From NCBI GenBank assembly GCA_017856435.1, contig JAFMFB010000017.1, forward strand, positions 1 to 46,859: a stretch of DNA of 46,859 nt. Direction: 5' to 3'. Positions within the stretch are counted from its first letter, which is position 1; every line of letters starts with the position of its first letter. The notes under the pieces were generated by a model that saw only the letters and a list, made by a program, of their open reading frames with translations, was not told the origin of the DNA and searched no databases. This DNA is from Burkholderiaceae bacterium. GTDB lineage: Bacteria; Pseudomonadota; Gammaproteobacteria; Burkholderiales; Burkholderiaceae_C. A program made the translations under genes and the position numbers. Shown here piece by piece: positions 6,895 through 14,771 of this stretch.

Positions 6895-8331
6895 TCAAGG
6901 GGTTTGGCTCGGGCGAGCCCGGTTGGGCAAGGCGCTAATTTGAACCGGTTTTGCCGGCTTGGCCGGTTTGGCAGCTTGTGACTGGTTGACGGGTTTGTTG
7001 ACTGACACCTCCTGCAGCACGGTATCCACAGGCCAGGCGCGCCAGTTGGCTTGAGCAGCGCCCGCCGGACCGGCCAGAACCGTCAGGGCTGCGGCATTGG
7101 CGCTCACGGCCGTCACTTTGGCCAGCAGAGTCTGGCTGGCACCATCAGGTTCGAGCAGGCGTTTGGGGAAGCGGGCGGGGTCGGCCACCAGCCATTCGTC
7201 ACCGGCCTGAAGGCCCGCCAGGGCGCCAGCGTTGATGATCAGCGTTTGCCCCTGAGCCCTGAGAACCTGAGGGTGCAGTGGCTCGCAGCGCAACCAGTTG
7301 CTCAGGAGTTGGTGCCACTTTTGCAGCTGAAGCCGAATGCTGGCCAGTCCCGGGTCATCCAGGGTGGCGGGCGACCACTCGCTGGTCACCAGCGGCACCG
7401 GGATGACGGCCTGCAATTCCCGGGGTGAGTCGGTGCCATCGGGGCGGCGTAATTGCAAGGCCATGCGCAGCATCAGGACGGTATCGGTCTTGAACCAGCT
7501 GTCAGGTCGTCGCATTTGGACCCACTGGGAACTAACCAGAAGGTGGGCCTGCCAGGGCTGCGTGGAGGACTGGTTGCCAAGCAGCTCTCTTTCATAGGCG
7601 GTGATTTCATGGTCGATCAGGGGCCTGCTCAGGTCTGGCACCATTTGCCAGGGTTGGCCGGACGGCTGGGCAGCCAGCCACTGGGCATGGATCATCAGGG
7701 GCAGCACCTGGGCCAGCGCCGGATGGGTATCGGGGGCCGGGTGGTAGGAAAACTGAATGACATGGCGCAGGCGCTCGCCCGTTAGCGCTTTGACGCAGCG
7801 CTTACCGGTGTCGCCAGCTGTTTGAGCGGCGGGGGCGGAAGTGGAACCGGAGCCGGTGGCGGAGTCAGTCTGAGCAGAGCCGTGAGCGGCCTGTGCCGGC
7901 AGGTCCAACCGGGCTTTGAGCTCACCATCAGCGCTACGCTCATAACCTTTGATCTGAACGCCCTGAACATTCAGGCTGTTCTTGAAAACACTCAGTTCAT
8001 GCAGGCCACCACGGCTGTCGATCCAACTCATGCCGCGCACCGCCGTGGGCGTTTGCAGGGAAGCGTCGATCAGGCTGGCGCGAATCGCTTCAAGCCGCTC
8101 TTGCGGGTTCAGAGCGCTTGGTGAAGAGCTGCTTGGGGGCGGGTTGTTCGGTTTAGGCTGCGCGGCTGTGGTCGCTGCAAAAAAGCTAGCCCCGGCCAGC
8201 AGGCAAAGCTGCGTCACCCGGGCAAGTTTGACCGACCATGCAGCAGGGGCAGGACCCGGTTGGGGCCTGTGATGTGTGTGACAAGTTGTGTCAGAAAAAG
8301 GTGAGGGCGGTGTGGCCCACGACTTGGTCAT
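6895..8331 (-). CDS. flgT: FlgT-like flagellar H-ring assembly protein
   Basis: FlgT is a periplasmic component of the H-ring around the LP ring in Vibrio-type flagella. This 478-aa protein has a long polar N-terminus, a hydrophobic signal segment ending about residue 57 (LLAGASFFAATTAAQ), an N-terminal FlgT-like domain (NPQERLEAIRASLIDASLQ ... SLNVQGVQIKGYE), a middle domain, and a C-terminal beta domain (GQTLIINAGALAGLQAGDEWLV ... LLAKVTAVSANAAALTVL). The 33-residue region before the signal segment is longer than usual, so the true start could be further downstream. It begins 2 bp after the flgP-like gene, as in Vibrio flgO-P-T neighbourhoods. Homology rests on pattern and context, not on a search. 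Confidence 0.68.
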   Translation of the reverse strand: MTKSWATPPSPFSDTTCHTHHRPQPGPAPAAWSVKLARVTQLCLLAGASFFAATTAAQPKPNNPPPSSSSPSALNPQERLEAIRASLIDASLQTPTAVRGMSWIDSRGGLHELSVFKNSLNVQGVQIKGYERSADGELKARLDLPAQAAHGSAQTDSATGSGSTSAPAAQTAGDTGKRCVKALTGERLRHVIQFSYHPAPDTHPALAQVLPLMIHAQWLAAQPSGQPWQMVPDLSRPLIDHEITAYERELLGNQSSTQPWQAHLLVSSQWVQMRRPDSWFKTDTVLMLRMALQLRRPDGTDSPRELQAVIPVPLVTSEWSPATLDDPGLASIRLQLQKWHQLLSNWLRCEPLHPQVLRAQGQTLIINAGALAGLQAGDEWLVADPARFPKRLLEPDGASQTLLAKVTAVSANAAALTVLAGPAGAAQANWRAWPVDTVLQEVSVNKPVNQSQAAKPAKPAKPVQISALPNRARPSQTP

Positions 8332-8333
8332 GG

Positions 8334-8864
8334 TCAGCGCACATTGGTGGCAACCTGGCCGACAAAGACAACCCGCAGTTCATGCACCACATCGCGGTCC
8401 AGTGACAGGGTGGTTTCGTAGGTGTCATCTCCCACTGGGGTGATGCTGACCAGTCGGGCGCCGTAGATGATGCCCTCGACCTTGGTGCGAAAACTGTCGT
8501 TGGTCATGATCATGTCAGCCACGGTGGAGTTGGCATCAACCTGCTGGCCATAGACCTGTTCGGTGAGCGAGCGGTAGGCGTCGAGTTTGGAGGCGCGGAT
8601 CGCCATCAGGCGCTGCTGGGCCGGATTTTTGTTTTGTTGGACGCTGATGACCGCGTAGCCGGTTGCTGTCAGGGTTTCACGCTTTTCCACCAACGGGGGC
8701 ACAGCCACTGGTTTAGGGGCTGGTGCCGTCTTATCAGCAACCTTGATGGCAGCTTTGTCAGTTGCCTCAGCTTTGGGAGGGGACAGGTCAATGGTGCTAC
8801 AGCCAGCCAGAGCCACCATGATTACCAGGGCCAGGAAGCGGTTGGTCAATTGCTTGCGTGACAT
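8334..8864 (-). CDS. flgP: FlgP-like outer-membrane lipoprotein (LPP20 family)
   Basis: 176 aa. A lipoprotein signal with lipobox LAGC (Cys22) is followed by a variable linker and an LPP20 domain: TATGYAVISVQQNKNPAQQRLMAIRASKLDAYRSLTEQVYG ... DSFRTKVEGIIYGARLV ... YETTLSLDRDVVHEL. FlgP forms an outer-membrane-associated basal ring in Vibrio and Campylobacter. The ATG at 8864 has GAGGA 6 nt upstream. It is the first gene of the five-gene operon running to 4987. Confidence 0.78.
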   Translation of the reverse strand: MSRKQLTNRFLALVIMVALAGCSTIDLSPPKAEATDKAAIKVADKTAPAPKPVAVPPLVEKRETLTATGYAVISVQQNKNPAQQRLMAIRASKLDAYRSLTEQVYGQQVDANSTVADMIMTNDSFRTKVEGIIYGARLVSITPVGDDTYETTLSLDRDVVHELRVVFVGQVATNVR

Positions 8865-9322
8865 GCGAAGTCCTCGGTTTGGGTTGGCCCGACAGAATGC
8901 ACTGCGGCCAGTTATTCGGGTTCACACTCAGATTCGGCACCAGGCGAACAAGCTTGAGTGAACCCATGCTCGAATGGCGTTCTCATCGGCCTGTTTTTTA
9001 CGCATCCTGTGGGGTCCGGGAGCAGATGTTCGGTCCAATTTTCTTATCTGGATTGACTTGAGGATTAGTCAAACCGTAATCAGCATTTGTCCAAATTTAC
9101 ATTTTTTTGCAATCAAAACCAAACCAAGGGTTTACCCTAGTTTGGGGGAGCAGTCGAATTGTGTCTAATCCGTGTCGGATTGTGTCAAGTCTGTAAAGCG
9201 CTTCGAATTGAAAGAAGCACAGTGAAAAAAAACTAAGCGAAAACAAAGCGAAGAAAAGTATAAGAACCAGCAGCTGACCAAACATCAGCTCTTGTTCAGA
9301 AAAAAACCAAAAATCACAGTTC
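8865..9322. promoter_or_regulatory. Divergent regulatory region between flgP and the sigma-54 activator gene
   Basis: 458 bp without a gene, visibly more AT-rich than its flanks toward the activator side. It contains an interrupted inverted repeat (GGGTTCACACTCA at 8918-8930 against TGAGTGAACCC at 8955-8965), a TTGACT/AGTCAA palindrome at 9053-9072, and a small perfect hairpin AATCCG-TGT-CGGATT at 9167-9181. The words TCGAATTG and ATTGTGTC are each repeated within 9153-9211. I found no correctly spaced sigma-54 element in either direction. Confidence 0.5.
9043..9082. promoter_or_regulatory. Overlapping divergent sigma-70-like promoters sharing a TTGACT-N8-AGTCAA palindrome
   Basis: On the plus strand TTGACT (9053-9058) is followed after 18 nt by TAATCA (9077-9082), toward the activator gene. 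On the minus strand TTGACT (9072-9067) is followed after 18 nt by GATAAG (9048-9043), toward flgP. Both -35 boxes are the arms of one palindrome, so the two promoters would compete for polymerase or be controlled by one bound repressor. The -35 boxes are good; the -10 boxes are weak. Confidence 0.4.
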
Positions 9323-10513
9323 GTGGCTGCTGCGTCTCATCGTTCCAATTTCCTGGGCGCCAGTGCCGGGGCTACTGGTATCCGCCATCTGCTGGAACGC
9401 GTTGCGCCAAGCAACGCCACAGTTCTGATCCATGGTGAGAGTGGCACTGGCAAGGAACTGGTTGCACGCGCACTCCACGAATTGTCTGACCGCAGAGGCG
9501 GGCACTTTGTCCCGATCAATTGCGGCGCCATTCCCAAGGAACTGCTCGAGAGCGAGCTCTTTGGTCATCGCAAGGGTTCATTCACCGGCGCCACCTCTGA
9601 CCGGATCGGCCGTTTTGAGCTGGCCCACGGCGGGACGATTTTTCTCGATGAGATCGGTGACATGCCCCTGGAAATGCAGGTCAAGTTGCTGCGGGTGCTG
9701 CAGGAGCGGACGGTCGAACCGGTGGGCGGCTCCAAGCCAGTACCGGTGGATGTGCGGGTGGTGGCTGCCTCACACAAGGACCTGGAGGCCGAGATTGCCG
9801 CAGGGCGATTCCGTGAAGACCTGTACTACCGGCTTAATGTGTTGCCAATGCAAATTCCGGCCTTGCGTGAGCGCTGTGAGGATGTGCCGGAGTTGCTGAA
9901 CTTCTTTGCGGGCAAGTTTGCAGCCAAGGGGAGTAAGTCCATCAGCTTTGCGCCGGATTTTCTCAAGCTTTTGCAAAGCTATGGCTGGCCGGGCAATGTG
10001 CGCGAGCTCTCCAATCTAGTGGACCGCTTTACTGCGCTGTTCAGTGGACAACGTCTGGAACTGGCCATGGTGCCGCCGTCCTTTTTGCCAAAAGGCCTGC
10101 GTGAACTGCAAGCCCAGCAGATGGGCGCTCAAGCCGTCGCTACCATGGAACTCAGCCCCTTTGCCTCCAATGACAAAGCCCTTCAGATTAGCGAATCGGT
10201 GCAGCCGCTTGAAAGTGTCCTGCCAGCGCAGGTACCTTCCGAGCTTGATGCTTCCCGTAACGAGGTGGAAGAAATCATCATGCTGGCCCAGGGCCTGCCA
10301 TGCCTGCCGCCTGAAGGACTGTCACTCAAGGAACATCTGGCGGATGTGGAGCGCGCCCTGATCACCCAGGCACTTGAGCGCGCCGGGGGCAATGTGTCGC
10401 AGACGGCCAGGTTGCTCAACCTGCAGCGCACCACCCTGATCGTGAAGCTCGACAAATACGAGCTCCGCCACAACGACTCAGCCGAAGAAGGCGGAGCCCA
10501 GGCCGCGGCCTGA
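9323..10513 (+). CDS. Sigma-54-dependent flagellar transcription activator (FleQ/FlrA/FlrC type), no N-terminal sensory domain
   Basis: An AAA+ enhancer-binding protein that remodels RpoN holoenzyme. From the GTG at 9323 it has 396 aa. Walker A is GESGTGKE (38-45), the sigma-54 contact loop reads GSFTGA (85-90) rather than GAFTGA, and Walker B is GGTIFLDE (103-110). The sensor regions include [13 protein letters not shown] and [12 protein letters not shown] Fis-type helix-turn-helix lies at about 352-382 ([23 protein letters not shown]). The AAA+ domain starts about ten residues from the N-terminus, so there is no REC, GAF or FleQ domain. The frame is open back to 9278, but without an ATG. 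It most likely drives the flgB, flgA and flhA sigma-54 promoters. FlhG (24004) would be its expected antagonist if it is FleQ-like. Confidence 0.88.
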   Translation: MAAASHRSNFLGASAGATGIRHLLERVAPSNATVLIHGESGTGKELVARALHELSDRRGGHFVPINCGAIPKELLESELFGHRKGSFTGATSDRIGRFELAHGGTIFLDEIGDMPLEMQVKLLRVLQERTVEPVGGSKPVPVDVRVVAASHKDLEAEIAAGRFREDLYYRLNVLPMQIPALRERCEDVPELLNFFAGKFAAKGSKSISFAPDFLKLLQSYGWPGNVRELSNLVDRFTALFSGQRLELAMVPPSFLPKGLRELQAQQMGAQAVATMELSPFASNDKALQISESVQPLESVLPAQVPSELDASRNEVEEIIMLAQGLPCLPPEGLSLKEHLADVERALITQALERAGGNVSQTARLLNLQRTTLIVKLDKYELRHNDSAEEGGAQAAA

Positions 10514-10649
10514 CGCTTTAGCCTGATACATCAGCTAACTAGCCCAGCCAATTGACCAGACCTGATTCTTGGGTCTGATGACTAGGCCTGGACCTAACTA
10601 GGCCTGGACCTGGGTCAGCCTCTGGGTCATTCAGCCAGACTGACTTTGC
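10514..10649. terminator. Convergent intergenic region with hairpins and a 16-bp-period tandem repeat
   Basis: Between convergent genes lie a hairpin at about 10518-10539 (TTAG.CTGA / TCAG.CTAA with a one-base bulge) and another at 10557-10577 (CAGACC / GGTCTG). A 15-bp direct repeat ACTAGGCCTGGACCT occurs at 10581-10595 and 10597-10611. The hairpins lack long T-runs, so a bidirectional terminator is only probable. Confidence 0.4.
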
Positions 10650-11576
10650 TCACTTGGTACTGAGTACACCCGCACCAGGGGTGGGTGCAGTGTCGGTATC
10701 GACTCGCGGATAGCGAACCAGGCGATCACGGGGTTTTGCAGCTTGGGGAGGCGGTGCGGCTTCAGCGGCCGCCTTGGCCTTGTTGACCTGAGCCAGCAGA
10801 CTTGCTTCCGCCTGTTGGCGTTCACGTTGCAGTTTTGCCAGCGCTTGCATTTCACGCTTGAGGCCGCTGTTGTCACTCATGGATCGGTTGAGACCCTGCA
10901 TCTGCGCACTCAATGCGTTGATGGCCTGGGATTGGGCGCGCAGGCCACTTTCCAAGGCCTGGACCTGTTTGGCCACAGCCTGATCTCGGGCCTCGGTCTG
11001 CTTGGCTTTTTGATCCGGCACAGCCTGGGCACTTTGCACAAATTCATTGATGCGGACTTCAAGCCGCGTCTGGGCTGCAGCGATGCCCTCCTGTTTGGCC
11101 ACCATCTCCTGAAAGCCTTCGTTAACCGAGCCCACCACTTCCAGGCCATCGTTGAGCTCCCCGACGCGCTTGCTCATGGCGGAAAGCATTTCGTCGATTT
11201 GATTGATTCTGGTCTTGAGGGTGAAGGTCATGCTGCCAAAGACCAGGGCGCCAAACACCAGCAGGGCGCCCGTGATGCTGGCCATAATGAGGTTGAAGCG
11301 TTTCTGCCCCTTAACCGTGTCATGAATTGACTTGGTGGCAGTTTTCAGATCAGCCCCGGCATTGGTGGCCATATTGGCTGAACGATTGGCCAGTTCGGCA
11401 GACTCCAGCACCACCAGCTTCATGTCCGAGAGCTCCTGTTCAGGGCTCGGCCCATCGGCCAGCGCAGTGTCAACAGGTTGCGGCGGCTGGCTGCTTGCCT
11501 CGGGCTGGCTGTGAGCGCTGGCGCTGGCTTGGGGCGGTTCGCTTGGCTGCTCGGTGGTTGCGGGATCGGTGCTCAT
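10650..11576 (-). CDS. Single-pass membrane coiled-coil protein of the flagellar operon (unknown function)
   Basis: I do not recognise a named family. The 308 aa comprise a Pro/Ser/Gln-rich N-terminus (1-45), a short helical segment, one membrane helix (about 96-117, IMASITGALLVFGALVFGSM), and a long heptad-like coiled coil from about 120 to 275 (INQIDEMLSAMSKRVGELND ... LKREMQALAKLQRERQQAEASLLAQVNKAKAAAEA). The C-terminus is basic and Pro-rich. It is the last gene of the minus-strand run from fliK, 30 bp after the 179-aa gene. The topology suggests a scaffold or tether in the envelope; that is inference. Confidence 0.6.
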   Translation of the reverse strand: MSTDPATTEQPSEPPQASASAHSQPEASSQPPQPVDTALADGPSPEQELSDMKLVVLESAELANRSANMATNAGADLKTATKSIHDTVKGQKRFNLIMASITGALLVFGALVFGSMTFTLKTRINQIDEMLSAMSKRVGELNDGLEVVGSVNEGFQEMVAKQEGIAAAQTRLEVRINEFVQSAQAVPDQKAKQTEARDQAVAKQVQALESGLRAQSQAINALSAQMQGLNRSMSDNSGLKREMQALAKLQRERQQAEASLLAQVNKAKAAAEAAPPPQAAKPRDRLVRYPRVDTDTAPTPGAGVLSTK

Positions 11577-11606
11577 GGGTTCTCAATCGTGCTCAGGGGT
11601 CAGTTT

Positions 11607-12146
11607 TCAGCTATCGGCTTCCAAATTTTCCAGACGGCTTCTGAGTTGTTCGTTTTCAATTCGCAAATGCACCACCCGGGCTGGAAAGTCCATTTCGGGC
11701 ATTTGCAAGCCTGGCATTTCAGGGTTGGCTCTGGCTGAATCGGCGTGAGACTCCAAAGCTTGAGCAGTTACGGGCGCAGCCGTTGCTGCTTTTGCGCTGG
11801 TCGGGGGAGGAGCAAGGACCTTAGGCGCTACAGCCTGGTTGGTCGCTGGCAACTCGGCGGCGGCTCTGGCCTCGGTGGGCGTGCTCAGGGGCGTTTTGGC
11901 GAGGTTGGTGCGGTCCGCTTTGGCGGTCTCGGCAACCCGCTCAATTCTGGGAGGGGCTTCGGCAGTCTGGCTGCTGACGATATGGTCCGGGTGAATGTCT
12001 TCAATTTCTTCGCCCCCACCGGGTCTGTAGACCTTGTGCACCGAAGGCTCTTGCTGGGTCGCCGTTTTGGCCACCGCCATGTGCGACCCATCGGGAATCG
12101 AGACCTGATGGGGCTGATTGGAATGGAAGATTTCCGGATCACTCAT
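11607..12146 (-). CDS. Disordered Ala/Pro-rich protein with C-terminal coiled coil (unknown function)
   Basis: 179 aa without recognisable catalytic motif or membrane helix. Residues 1-150 are polar, Ala/Pro/Thr-rich and probably disordered; residues 155-178 (FPARVVHLRIENEQLRSRL) form a short leucine-zipper-like helix. It starts 10 bp after the SPOR-domain gene and is co-directional with fliK-flhB, so co-expression is likely. It could be an adaptor between the SPOR protein and the coiled-coil membrane protein encoded next. It is probably a real gene because of the tight spacing and biased codon use, but this is not certain. Confidence 0.5.
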   Translation of the reverse strand: MSDPEIFHSNQPHQVSIPDGSHMAVAKTATQQEPSVHKVYRPGGGEEIEDIHPDHIVSSQTAEAPPRIERVAETAKADRTNLAKTPLSTPTEARAAAELPATNQAVAPKVLAPPPTSAKAATAAPVTAQALESHADSARANPEMPGLQMPEMDFPARVVHLRIENEQLRSRLENLEADS

Positions 12147-12156
12147 GGTTTGCCTT

Positions 12157-13593
12157 TCAGGGCTTCCTGCCGCGGGCCGCTTTTGCTACCAGACGTTCCT
12201 GCAAGGAGGCTGCTGTGCGAAGCCAGCTGTCGGCCGGTGAACGTTTGGTCTTGAGAAAGTTATTGGCATCTTCTTTGCCAGGATAGGGGCCGCTGACGAG
12301 TGCAAAGCGTGCCTGGGTTTCATTGCCGACAAACTGGGGAACGATGTGCGCCTTGTCCAGTTCGGGAAAGCGCTTCTGGATGTCCAGCGCCTGGGCATAG
12401 GTGGGTGAGATGCTGTGTTGTACGACAAAGTTGTCGGCGCTGAGTTGCTTGGCCCATTGTTCACCCTGGGCAGCACCCTCGGGCAGTTCGGTGAGCAATT
12501 CACCCGTCTTGCCGGTGTCAGAGGCAAGTTTTCCATCCTTGGCTGCCTTGTTGTTGCTGGCTGGCTCAGACGCCTCAGGCTTGGTCCGTGACTGAGCCGC
12601 AGACTGTTCGGTCGGCGAGGACGGTTCGCCGGTCTGGGTGGGCGTGGGGTCTTTGGATTCGCCCTCCTTGGACGCTTGCGCTGGAGATGAACCGGCCGCT
12701 TGATTGGCTGGGTCAGAAGCGGCGGATTGATCTGTGGGTGGCGTTGTTGATGATGTTGCCGGCGCGTCAGGAGCGGTAGATGAGGACTGCGCTTGCGTTT
12801 GCGCAGCGGTTGGCGAGGCGGGCAGCCAGTGGGATTTAAGTTTGCTGACAAGCTGAGGATTGAGCCAGGCCGCAACCCCGGCCGAAAGAATCAGCAATCC
12901 CAGCGCAAGGGCGAAAATCTTCAGCCAGCGCAAAACCCAAGCCGATCGGGAGGACGCCTTGTCAGGGGTGCTGGCTGAAGCTTGGGATCGCGGGGCGGGG
13001 TCTGCCAAAGCCTTGTCAGCCATGCCAGACCCTGGGGCCATGCGCTGTATCAGGGCGCGCAGGTCCTTGATGCGCAGCGGGTCGGGTTCATTGGCTAGGC
13101 ATTCCTTGATCTGTTCCAGGTTGGGGCGCTCGACAACCCAGCGCATGAGTGATTTTTCAAACGCCTCCAGGCCATCGGGAATGACTTCGGCGTTTCCGTA
13201 TACCAGCAAGGCACGAACATGGGCGCCGGGAAATTTCTCCAGCAGTTGCAGCAGCAACTGCAGCTCATGCGCGGGCAGGGCCATTGCATCATGCACCACC
13301 CAGAGTTTCAGGCCGGGCTGATCGCCGCGGTTGGCCAGCGCTTGGGCCATAGGCATTTCACCGACGACCTGGTTGAAATGCTGGACGATCCCATCAGAGT
13401 CGGCCGGAAAGAAGGTTCTGATCTCGATGTGCTGCAGATCGGTGCCAAGACGCTCGAGCAAGGCCTGCTTGTAATGCTCGGCCAGGGCCCCAACCGGGGA
13501 GATCAGTGCGAGGCTTTTGCCTTCACGCGCGATCGCCGTCAGGGCCGCCTGGTAGCGGATGCGGTCGAGCAGTTGGAAAAAGTGCGGTTCCAT
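12157..13593 (-). CDS. SPOR-domain membrane protein with degenerate N-terminal ATPase-like domain (DamX-like)
   Basis: 478 aa from the ATG at 13593; a TTG at 13617 overlapping the flhB stop would add eight residues. Residues 1-170 resemble the AAA+ module of DamX/GspA-type proteins, but the P-loop position (ALISPVGALAEHYK) lacks the GKS/T motif. A membrane helix follows at about 226-245 (IFALALGLLILSAGVAAWL). After it come about 130 residues of Ser/Thr/Pro/Gln-rich linker and a C-terminal SPOR domain with YAQALDIQKRFP and FALVSGPYPGKEDANNFL. SPOR domains bind denuded glycan at division sites. Its place directly after flhB suggests a link between the export gate or flagellar pole and the septum or wall. 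Confidence 0.68.
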   Translation of the reverse strand: MEPHFFQLLDRIRYQAALTAIAREGKSLALISPVGALAEHYKQALLERLGTDLQHIEIRTFFPADSDGIVQHFNQVVGEMPMAQALANRGDQPGLKLWVVHDAMALPAHELQLLLQLLEKFPGAHVRALLVYGNAEVIPDGLEAFEKSLMRWVVERPNLEQIKECLANEPDPLRIKDLRALIQRMAPGSGMADKALADPAPRSQASASTPDKASSRSAWVLRWLKIFALALGLLILSAGVAAWLNPQLVSKLKSHWLPASPTAAQTQAQSSSTAPDAPATSSTTPPTDQSAASDPANQAAGSSPAQASKEGESKDPTPTQTGEPSSPTEQSAAQSRTKPEASEPASNNKAAKDGKLASDTGKTGELLTELPEGAAQGEQWAKQLSADNFVVQHSISPTYAQALDIQKRFPELDKAHIVPQFVGNETQARFALVSGPYPGKEDANNFLKTKRSPADSWLRTAASLQERLVAKAARGRKP

Positions 13594-13613
13594 GGCGGGC
13601 AATGACGGAGGGG

Positions 13614-14759
13614 TCAATTTTGCGCCAGTTTTCCGTCAGCATCGAACAGCATCGAGCGCGGGACCTGGGGCCTGGGTTTGGGCATGGGGTCAACCCCGGG
13701 TTGTACATCCGCCAGACTGAAGACATAGGCAATCACCTGAGCCACCGCCAGGTAGAGGGCCTCAGGGATCGGATGATCTTCCTTGGTGGTGAAGTACAGG
13801 GCACGCGCCAGGGGCGGGGCGGCAAACATTTCAATACCGTGCTTTTTCGCCTCCTCGCGAATGCGCGCCGCCATGAAGTCAGCGCCCTTGGCCAGCAGAA
13901 TGGGGGCGCCATCACTGGTGGGGTCATAGGACAGGGCCACTGCAAAGTGTTCCGGGTTGGTGATCACCACATCGGCTTCCTTGACCTTCTGGATCATGCG
14001 TGCGTTGGCCAGCTCGCGTTGGCGCGCGCGCAGGGCTTCTTTGATCTCGGGGCGACCCTCCATGTCCTTGAGCTCGTCCTTGACCTCCTGCTTGGTCATC
14101 ATCATGCGCTTGTTGAAACTGAATTTTTGATACGGCACATCAATCATCGCAATGAACAACAGGCTGAGCGACAGCCACAGCGCTGATTCGCCAATCATCA
14201 TGCCGGCAGCCGCCATGGCTGGCTCCAGACCCATTTGCCCCAGGTTCATCAGCTGACCCATCTGGCGCTCCACCAGAATCCACAGCACCAGCGCAATCAG
14301 GGAAAACTTGGCCAGCGCCTTGCCCAGTTCGACCAGGGAGCGGGCGCTAAACATGCGGGCAATGCCATTGATCGGATTGATCTTGCCGAAGTTCGGCATG
14401 ATCGATTTGGGGGCAAACAAAAAACCACCGGTGGCGCCGCTGGCCAGCAGAGCCAGTACCAGAGTCAGTATCAGCACCGGCAAGATCAGCAGCAGGCCTT
14501 CCGCCATCTGGTGCATGAATGCGACGCCCAGCAGTTGCGGGTTGTCCAGGGTTTTACGGTCAAAGCTGAAGCCGTTGGCAAACAAGGCGCTGACCCGTTG
14601 AAACCAGACGCCACCGATCAGGTAGATCAGCAGCATCGCGCCGATGGTGACCGCTGCAGCGGGCAGTTCGATCGAGCGCGCGACCTGACCGTCTTCGCGG
14701 GCCTTGCGAAGGTGTCTGGCGGTGGGTTGTTCGGTTTTTTCTGCGCTGTTCTCAGCCAT
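13614..14759 (-). CDS. flhB: Flagellar type III export switch protein FlhB
   Basis: An export-gate membrane protein whose cytoplasmic domain sets substrate specificity. It has 381 aa, starts with the canonical AEKTEQPTARHLRKAREDGQVARS, has four membrane segments between about 30 and 215, and then the cytoplasmic domain. The autocleavage loop reads VVITNPEHFAVALSYDP, so NPEH replaces the usual NPTH, and the Asn-Pro bond to be cleaved is kept. It ends in a roughly 30-residue tail. It lies 12 bp after fliR. Confidence 0.96.
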   Translation of the reverse strand: MAENSAEKTEQPTARHLRKAREDGQVARSIELPAAAVTIGAMLLIYLIGGVWFQRVSALFANGFSFDRKTLDNPQLLGVAFMHQMAEGLLLILPVLILTLVLALLASGATGGFLFAPKSIMPNFGKINPINGIARMFSARSLVELGKALAKFSLIALVLWILVERQMGQLMNLGQMGLEPAMAAAGMMIGESALWLSLSLLFIAMIDVPYQKFSFNKRMMMTKQEVKDELKDMEGRPEIKEALRARQRELANARMIQKVKEADVVITNPEHFAVALSYDPTSDGAPILLAKGADFMAARIREEAKKHGIEMFAAPPLARALYFTTKEDHPIPEALYLAVAQVIAYVFSLADVQPGVDPMPKPRPQVPRSMLFDADGKLAQN

Positions 14760-14771
14760 GAGTCAAACTCC

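Noticed and set aside
8885-8900. TGGCCCG...GC, a sigma-54-like word upstream of the activator gene
   Set aside because: GG and GC are 11 nt apart instead of 10, and the -12 lacks TT.
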